From JAZRUY01 sp045598845 (GTDB taxonomy: Bacteria > Verrucomicrobiota > Lentisphaeria > Victivallales > Victivallaceae), in assembly GCA_045598845.1 (NCBI GenBank), contig JAZRUY010000150.1, positions 1-6,430 on the forward strand: a DNA stretch of 6,430 nt, in the 5' to 3' direction. Position 1 is the first letter of the stretch, and each line of letters begins with the position of its first letter. The position numbers and the translations under genes are program-made. Below the pieces are notes generated by a model. That model did not search any database and was not told the DNA's origin. It saw only the letters and a list, made by a program, of their open reading frames with translations. Shown here one piece after another: positions 1 to 4,725 of this stretch.

Positions 1-550
1 CATCGAAAGTTCCGCCGCCGAGATCGTAAACCAGCACATTGCGGTTACAAACTCCACCGTTTTTCCCGATATACCAATTGGCATAGTTTATGGCGGCGGC
101 GGTGGGCTCGCGCAAAATCGCCAGTACGTTAAGACCGGCCAATTCCCCCGCCTGTCTGGTCTGCTCCACCGCCACCGCACCGAAACTGGCAGGACAGGTT
201 ATAACCACATCACGGCAATCCTCATGCAGAGTATCATTCGCACCTTTCACCAGCGTTCTCAAGATACGGGCAGAAAGTTCCGTAGGCGTAAGCCCGTCAG
301 GAAACGGCGAGAATTGACTGTAATCCACGCCCATGGCACGCTTGACAAAACTAACCGTTCGGTCAGGATCGGTCACCAGCATATTTTTCGCCACATCGCC
401 GACGGTATAATCAGACCCGTTCGGATCAATGTACACCACTGAAGGAGTAGTATTGCCCCCGATTCTGTTACAGACAATCTCAGGCTTTCCTAATCGAGTA
501 ATGTAAGCCACGCAGGAATATGTCGTCCCCAAATCTATACCGTAATGCAT
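1..550 (-). CDS. Hsp70 (DnaK-type) chaperone, N-terminal part, cut by window edge
   Basis: This encodes the first 183 residues of an Hsp70 ATPase domain; the rest lies beyond the left edge. Seen motifs: phosphate-1 loop GIDLGTTYSCVAY at residues 4-16, TTPSVV at 34-39, the lysine of FVKR at residue 70 (position of the catalytic lysine of DnaK), CPASFG at 119-124, REPTAAAINYA at 147-157, and the phosphate-2 loop DLGGGTFD at 176-183. These are the family's ATP-binding hallmarks, so ATPase activity is expected. Family members act in the cytoplasm, binding exposed peptide segments under ATP control with a J-protein and a nucleotide exchange factor. The start is firm: AGGAGG lies 8 bases upstream. 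The gene follows the grpE-like gene by 18 bases, which suggests a dedicated chaperone pair. The substrate-binding domain is not visible, so a canonical DnaK cannot be told from a divergent or truncated Hsp70. I leave the symbol empty because this cluster does not look like the housekeeping dnaK locus. Confidence 0.5.
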   Translation of the reverse strand, partial: MHYGIDLGTTYSCVAYITRLGKPEIVCNRIGGNTTPSVVYIDPNGSDYTVGDVAKNMLVTDPDRTVSFVKRAMGVDYSQFSPFPDGLTPTELSARILRTLVKGANDTLHEDCRDVVITCPASFGAVAVEQTRQAGELAGLNVLAILREPTAAAINYANWYIGKNGGVCNRNVLVYDLGGGTFD

Positions 551-558
551 AATATAAA

Positions 559-564
559 CCTCCT
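559..564 (-). promoter_or_regulatory. Strong Shine-Dalgarno site of the Hsp70 gene
   Basis: On the minus strand this reads AGGAGG, a full match to the anti-Shine-Dalgarno core, with 8 bases (TTTATATT) before the ATG at 550-548. It lies wholly in the 18-base gap after the grpE-like stop codon. It is the best ribosome binding site in the window, which suggests that the Hsp70 is translated more strongly than its upstream neighbours. Confidence 0.5.
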
Positions 565-568
565 ATTT

Positions 569-1534
569 TCACTGATTATCCGCGAATCTGTAAACCGTAA
601 CCTCTGCCATACTCAAAATTTTGCCGCCGTCCGAATAACGGAAACCGAATTTGACGCAATCTTTTATCGTCCGGTCCTTTTTCATGTCATCAGCGGGAAC
701 ACATTCAACCGCCCGGCTGGTATGCGGATCGAATTCCGTACCCGGTTCGGGGGCAATTATATCAATTCCGTGATTAAACAATCCATTGGCAATAACTTCA
801 CGGATTTTTTCATATTCACCGAGCAAATCGCAATAAGCGGCCCGCCCGGCACCGCTCAAGGGAATTCTAGCCCGGTAATATGCCGCGGAATCATATACAT
901 GCTGATACCATTCCATATTCATTTTCAGTAACGGCAGCAGAGACTCCAGCAACTTACCATCCCGTTCCCGCTTGAAATCCTGATACACTTCATTAAGCAA
1001 TTGATCTTTCCGCCGCAAATCGGCGGCAAGTTCATCGTTCCGCTTTCCGTATTCGGCGACAGCGGCCGACAAGACATCGAAACGATTTTTGAACCATTCA
1101 GGACAATCCTGGGTCTTCACCGCTCCAGCATCCGCTACGGAAGACGCGCCGGACAACACCGCATCCGGCTCTTCCTCACCGCCGCGTTTCAAATCCGCAG
1201 ACGCCTGAAGCAGCGTTCCCGGTTCAGGACTGAAGCATTGCCGCCCAGCAGGGGCATCCTCTTGTCGAGCATCCGCTACGGAAGACGTGCCGAACAACAC
1301 CGCAGCAGGCTCTTCCTCCCCGCCGCGTCTCAAGTCCGCAGACGGAATCTCCGCTTCCGGTTCAGTTATACCGCCGTCGACTTCCTCTTTATCGAAACAT
1401 TCCGGAAACTCCGCACAATTCCGATTTTCCATAACTGCTTCTCCGTTTTTCATCTCTTTAGTTCCTTTCATTAATTTTATCCAATTCACCAGTTTGCAAT
1501 GTATCAACTCAAGCAGTTTCATGTGTTCATCCAT
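569..1534 (-). CDS. GrpE-like nucleotide exchange factor with duplicated acidic N-terminal extension
   Basis: Up to 321 residues, against roughly 200 for a typical GrpE. The C-terminal half (about 145-317) resembles GrpE: a long charged helix at 147-195, then LLESLLPLLKMNMEW in the place of the usual LLPVLDNLE helix, then the beta-wing start with GTEFDPHTSRAVE at 265-277 (family pattern GE-FDP-H-AV) and a final strand ending AEVTVYRF. GrpE dimers drive ADP release from Hsp70, and the Hsp70 gene follows 18 bases later, so a matched pair is likely. Residues 45-140 are acidic, low in order and contain two copies of a 25-residue unit (see repeats). The start is uncertain. ATG at 1534 has no clear ribosome site; ATG at 1453 has AAGGAA 8 bases upstream; ATG at 1432 has GGAG 8 bases upstream. 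The residues before 1453 are moderately hydrophobic and may be untranslated. The family call is by eye and the sequence is clearly divergent. Confidence 0.5.
   Translation of the reverse strand: MDEHMKLLELIHCKLVNWIKLMKGTKEMKNGEAVMENRNCAEFPECFDKEEVDGGITEPEAEIPSADLRRGGEEEPAAVLFGTSSVADARQEDAPAGRQCFSPEPGTLLQASADLKRGGEEEPDAVLSGASSVADAGAVKTQDCPEWFKNRFDVLSAAVAEYGKRNDELAADLRRKDQLLNEVYQDFKRERDGKLLESLLPLLKMNMEWYQHVYDSAAYYRARIPLSGAGRAAYCDLLGEYEKIREVIANGLFNHGIDIIAPEPGTEFDPHTSRAVECVPADDMKKDRTIKDCVKFGFRYSDGGKILSMAEVTVYRFADNQ
1127..1203. repeat. Direct repeat copy A (77 bp) inside the grpE-like gene
   Basis: This matches 1268-1344 at 70 of 77 bases by eye, with no gaps, at a 141-base offset (47 codons, so in frame). 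It encodes residues 112-136, starting SADLKRGGEEEP and ending SSVADA. It is the downstream copy in the direction of translation. Confidence 0.5.
1268..1344. repeat. Direct repeat copy B (77 bp) inside the grpE-like gene
   Basis: This is the partner of 1127-1203. It encodes residues 65-89, starting SADLRRGGEEEP and ending SSVADA, with 21 of 25 residues the same as the other copy. The 64 bases between the copies share only short pieces (for example CCGGTTCAG) with the flank after this copy, which suggests an old tandem duplication of a unit near 141 bases whose spacer has since drifted. Confidence 0.5.
1462..1467 (-). promoter_or_regulatory. Possible ribosome binding site for an internal start of the grpE-like gene
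   Basis: On the minus strand this reads AAGGAA with 8 bases before the ATG at 1453-1451. It is better than anything in front of the longest-frame ATG at 1534, so the true protein may be 27 residues shorter (294 residues). A second weaker option is GGAG 8 bases before the ATG at 1432. Sequence alone does not settle it. Confidence 0.5.
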
Positions 1535-1552
1535 AATTAAACGGCAACAAGT

Positions 1553-2923
1553 TTATCTACTCAGCAATACCGTCTGCAGCAATTGCAGCAAACCGATGAT
1601 TATCCCCAATATAAAACCGAGCACCTGAATAGCCCCCAGATGCTGAGCGGCGATCCGATTAATCATCTGATGAAATTCTTGAATTTCCAGACGTCCGACG
1701 GCTTCTTCTATGTGGCCGGACAAATTAATTATTTTAATCAGATCAGCATCACCGCGAATATACCCAGCAATACTATCCAACACACCGGGCAACTTTTCTT
1801 CCACCCACTGCCACAAGGAATTGTTTTGCAAAAAACTCTCCACTAATTTCGGAAATTTATCCTTATCTGATAAAAAATTATCCAGTTTTGTTTTAGCGCT
1901 CTCGACCATGTTGCCGGTTATTTCGGTCATCTTCTTTTTTCCATCGTCACTTCTCAGCCAATCAAGAAACTTTATCCGCAGTTTCTCCAATGTATTACAA
2001 ATCGTTGTCTCGGCATCAGACGAATTCAGCCAATTAGAGATTCCATCTCTGATTTTGTCGCGGCTGGCGAACCCCATAACCATATTGGTCAGGAAATCCA
2101 CCGCACCGGGAAAAAATCCAACGATCGCATGACCGGACAACTGCGTCTGAATATATTGCCGCAAATTACTCCGAACAGTATCAACCAGCATGTCGATATT
2201 CTGCTGACCGGACTCGATTATAAAATCAGCGATTTTCTGTTGATTATCCCGAGTTCCCAGATAAAGTCCGACAGTTCCGCCGAGTTTCTCCACATTTTCG
2301 GCCGTGAGTAATTCTTTGCTGATGACATCATCCAGCATAACCCGTATTTTGGGAACCAGAAATTCACACAACTCATTTTCATGTTCACACACGTAATCTC
2401 TAATTTTTCCGATAATCTCTTGCATCTTGTCCGGCCGCAGCAGATGACTTCTCAATTTTCCAATAAGGCCCGCTGTAATTTTTTCCAAATTGAGCAAATT
2501 ATTTCCAATTTCATCGCCCATAGCCCGGGCAACTTCGGGCTTATTCTGCGGGATCAACCCCTGCGGCCAGAAAAACAGCCACTTCTTCTTCTCATAAGGA
2601 CGGAAAAGCATCATGATCGCCAGCCAGTTGGTCAAATAACCGACCGCTCCGGCCAGCAGCACCGGCAACACATATCCGGACAGCCACAGCGGAAAACCGG
2701 CCATTCCGCAAAGTATGACCCCCCCCTGCAACATCAGCAGCGCCACCGCAACAAGGCTGGCGGGAAAACAGAAAATTTCCAGAAAGGCGAAAAACCGCTG
2801 CGATGCGCTGGATTTTCCGGAGCGGTCGCAGACGATTTTCATTCTGGATGCGATTTCACCGGTAATAACGCCGAATATATTCATCCGCGGACGATCATTC
2901 GCGACAGATTCCAAGTTTTTCAT
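1553..2923 (-). CDS. DUF445-family membrane protein
   Basis: A 456-residue protein matching the DUF445 (YheB/YjiN-like) pattern. Hydrophobic segments at about 44-72 and 80-107 lead into GAVGYLTNWLAIMMLFRPYE (92-111), the family's N-terminal signature of a TNWLAI core followed by LFRP. The long middle (about 125-400) is helical and mostly polar, with an embedded GFFPGAVDFLTNMV (269-282). The C-terminal end has EIQEFHQMINRIAAQHLG (413-430) and a last hydrophobic helix IQVLGFILGIIIGLLQLL, a typical DUF445 ending. The protein is therefore anchored at both ends, with a large soluble or peripheral middle. The molecular function of the family is not established to my knowledge. About 40 residues before the first membrane segment are charged and may be cytoplasmic. 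The start at 2923 has only a weak ribosome site (AGAAAG, 10 bases away); Met14 has no better one. The gene ends 18 bases before the first possible grpE-like start, suggesting co-transcription with the chaperone pair. Confidence 0.5.
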   Translation of the reverse strand: MKNLESVANDRPRMNIFGVITGEIASRMKIVCDRSGKSSASQRFFAFLEIFCFPASLVAVALLMLQGGVILCGMAGFPLWLSGYVLPVLLAGAVGYLTNWLAIMMLFRPYEKKKWLFFWPQGLIPQNKPEVARAMGDEIGNNLLNLEKITAGLIGKLRSHLLRPDKMQEIIGKIRDYVCEHENELCEFLVPKIRVMLDDVISKELLTAENVEKLGGTVGLYLGTRDNQQKIADFIIESGQQNIDMLVDTVRSNLRQYIQTQLSGHAIVGFFPGAVDFLTNMVMGFASRDKIRDGISNWLNSSDAETTICNTLEKLRIKFLDWLRSDDGKKKMTEITGNMVESAKTKLDNFLSDKDKFPKLVESFLQNNSLWQWVEEKLPGVLDSIAGYIRGDADLIKIINLSGHIEEAVGRLEIQEFHQMINRIAAQHLGAIQVLGFILGIIIGLLQLLQTVLLSR

Positions 2924-3011
2924 TCGTATTCTGCTTTCTAATATTTATTATTTTTTGTTCCTTATGGATTAATATGTTCCCATTCCAATAATTCTCTTGC
3001 ATTTCATATCG
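2924..3011 (-). other. AT-rich gap between the GTPase unit and the DUF445-chaperone unit
   Basis: This is the widest gap in the window (88 bases). On the minus strand it holds two GGAACA hexamers 19 bases apart (2980-2975 and 2961-2956) flanking TATTAATCCATAA, then an A-rich run. I see no stable hairpin followed by a T-run, so no clear intrinsic terminator. A TTGGAA/CATAAG pair with a 16-base spacer is the best sigma-70-like guess but matches poorly. It may be an internal promoter region or simply a loose spacer. Confidence 0.5.
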
Positions 3012-3761
3012 CTATCCCATATCCATCGTTCCGGTAAACAACCATTTCAACCGATTCCAAAAAGTAAAATCATTTTTAAACGGTCTTCCCGCTATCTCGA
3101 TTCTTTCGCACAATTTCCGCAATTCAGAAATTTCATGTTGGAGCATTAGGATTTTAGTTTGAGAATCCATGGCAGAACGTTGAAATTCCGCTTGTTTTTC
3201 GGAAAAAAAAACAGAATATTTACCTTTTAAATCATCGCACCAAGACTGCGCCCCCACAACTGTATTTTTTACATCATTTACAGATTTTTCAGCAGTGTCC
3301 TGTAAGATTTTATTGACTTTTTCCCCGTAAATCTCAATTGTATTTTTCAGTTTCAGAATTTCCTCCTTATCGTTTTTTATTGATTTTTCCAGCTCGGAAA
3401 TCTTATCTATATGCATTTTTATCATCGATGACACTTTAGAAAAAAACGGACTTCCCTCGGCAAGATAATCTTTAAATTCATTGCTGATCTCTTTGCGAAA
3501 CGTCTGTTCGCTTTTGCTTATACAGGATACAGCATTATCCAGCTCCTGTAATTTACCGTAATGTTTGCTCAATTTAGTTTGAATATCCGCAAAACCATCT
3601 TTCACCGACTTCTGCAACTCCTGAAAATCAGAATCCGAGGGAACTGATGCGGTTGTACCGAAAATCGCATGAGAATGAAGCTTGTGCCCGAAAAGGTCAG
3701 TCGCTCCAGATTCGCATAAATAATCACCATGTCCGATATTTTTCAGAACATCTACCGGCAT
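3012..3761 (-). CDS. Coiled-coil protein of unknown function, coupled to the small GTPase
   Basis: A 249-residue soluble protein that I do not recognise. After a 45-residue N-terminal region (containing GHGDYLCESGATDLFG), residues about 45-225 are rich in K, E, Q, L and I with heptad-like spacing, in three likely blocks: 45-100, 106-165 and 185-225. Short breaks such as AEGSPFF (101-107) separate them. The C-terminal end, FWNRLKWLFTG (234-244), is aromatic and basic and could form an amphipathic membrane-touching helix. There is no signal peptide or membrane span. The ATG lies inside the last codons of the GTPase gene upstream (10-base overlap), with AGGTGG 4 bases before it, so translation is probably coupled. 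The context suggests a structural partner or adaptor for the GTPases, in the way dynamin-type proteins often use coiled-coil stalks or partners. That is inference. A T9 run in the coding strand (3211-3203) could be prone to slippage. Confidence 0.5.
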   Translation of the reverse strand: MPVDVLKNIGHGDYLCESGATDLFGHKLHSHAIFGTTASVPSDSDFQELQKSVKDGFADIQTKLSKHYGKLQELDNAVSCISKSEQTFRKEISNEFKDYLAEGSPFFSKVSSMIKMHIDKISELEKSIKNDKEEILKLKNTIEIYGEKVNKILQDTAEKSVNDVKNTVVGAQSWCDDLKGKYSVFFSEKQAEFQRSAMDSQTKILMLQHEISELRKLCERIEIAGRPFKNDFTFWNRLKWLFTGTMDMG

Positions 3762-4678
3762 ATTGCCACCTGTTTTTCACTAAATTCACAAAATCGGCTT
3801 CGCAAACCACGCAATTCTCTGAAAATTCCGAGCTGAGCGTGCAAATTACCGAATACAGATTCATCGCGAATCAAAAAATTTCTCAGAGTATCTATACCGG
3901 ATGCTTTCTTTAAATCAGCGACTGCCGTGCCCTGACGATAATAAAGGGAATTCTCGATACGCCGGCACAACATTTTTTCGCCGGACGGGGCAGGAAGCAT
4001 AAGATCGCTTTTTTTCCGCATGACAATATCATACCAATACCAAGCCGTGTTTATGGAAAAAACAACGCTCCGTCCAGGAACAGAAATTCCGCTTCCTAAT
4101 CCGTGATTGTTCATCATGGCGACACAATTATCACGAACATTCCGGTTACTTGCAGAACCCGGATTCCATTTGTCTTCATCTTTTGAATTGTACAGAACGG
4201 CATAAGGAATTTCTTTATCGGACAACAGGCGCAATATTTGTATGTCAGGATCCCTCAATGCCCCGGGAATCAGCACAAAAGCGAAGTCCAGTTTTTTCAA
4301 AGAGTCCTCAGTAACAGCGGTATCCCTCTCATCGGAGTCAAATCCAGGGGTATCCCACAACTCCACAGACTTCAGCAAAACGTGCGGAAGACCGATTTCA
4401 CAAAAACAAAAGTCATTGTCACCTATAATATTTTCCAAAACTTCACCGGTGAGCATGTTTCCCGATACATACGGAGACCCAATATTTTTTTTAAACGCTT
4501 TCAAAACAGTTTTTTCGGCAAAAAAATATCTGGTAACCTGCCTGGTGCAGGCAAGACCGAATCCGCTGAGCGCGACTCTGTCTTGCAACAGACAGTTGAT
4601 CAAGGTGGATTTCCCAGACTGGAATCCACCTACAATTCCAATCCGAGGAATACAATTTTCATTACGACTAATATCCAT
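3752..4678 (-). CDS. Small dynamin-type GTPase
   Basis: A 308-residue GTPase. Seen motifs: G1/P-loop GGFQSGKS at 17-24 followed by TLINCLL, in the dynamin-like style of GxFxSGKSTLIN; a probable G2 threonine in CTRQVT (44-49); G3 DTPG at 109-112 after a hydrophobic strand; and a G4 position NSKDEDKW at 164-171 after the strand PYAVLY, which is not the canonical N/T-K-x-D. The region after about 250 is a short helical tail ending FCEFSEKQVAICR. It has no hydrophobic hairpin, so it lacks the membrane paddle of full dynamins and resembles a GTPase head with a minimal stalk. It lies 47 bases after the large GTPase and overlaps the coiled-coil gene by 10 bases. The ATG at 4678 is preceded by only a weak ribosome site, but the P-loop begins soon after, so a much later start is unlikely. 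It probably works with the large GTPase, perhaps as a heteromer. The exact family (dynamin-like, or a related septin/IRG-type branch) is unsure. Confidence 0.5.
   Translation of the reverse strand: MDISRNENCIPRIGIVGGFQSGKSTLINCLLQDRVALSGFGLACTRQVTRYFFAEKTVLKAFKKNIGSPYVSGNMLTGEVLENIIGDNDFCFCEIGLPHVLLKSVELWDTPGFDSDERDTAVTEDSLKKLDFAFVLIPGALRDPDIQILRLLSDKEIPYAVLYNSKDEDKWNPGSASNRNVRDNCVAMMNNHGLGSGISVPGRSVVFSINTAWYWYDIVMRKKSDLMLPAPSGEKMLCRRIENSLYYRQGTAVADLKKASGIDTLRNFLIRDESVFGNLHAQLGIFRELRGLRSRFCEFSEKQVAICR
3766..3771 (-). promoter_or_regulatory. Ribosome binding site of the coiled-coil gene, inside the GTPase gene
   Basis: On the minus strand this reads AGGTGG, 4 bases before the ATG at 3761-3759. 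It lies within the last codons of the small GTPase gene, whose TAG stop is at 3754-3752. Ribosomes finishing the GTPase can re-start at once, which favours matched amounts of the two proteins. Confidence 0.5.
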
Positions 4679-4725
4679 ACTTACTGTCAGCCGACTATCA
4701 TTAGATCATTGCGGCATAAAAGGTG

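Noticed and set aside
1001..1474. Open plus-strand frame opposite the grpE-like gene
   Set aside because: Its translation is arginine- and serine-rich without domain features, and the minus strand has a recognisable GrpE frame with matching ribosome sites. The long open frame is a by-product of the repeated G+C-rich segment.
1454..1534. Separate small peptide gene before the grpE-like gene
   Set aside because: The 27 codons are in frame with the grpE-like gene with no stop between them, so they are either its N-terminus or untranslated leader, not a separate gene.
2381..2941. Open plus-strand frame opposite the DUF445 gene
   Set aside because: It is a shadow of the conserved membrane-segment codons; the translation is rich in H, Q and R with no family likeness.
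2956..3000. Sigma-70-like promoter in the gap before the DUF445 gene
   Set aside because: The best pair, TTGGAA and CATAAG with a 16-base spacer, matches consensus at only 4 of 6 in each box, which is expected by chance in AT-rich DNA.
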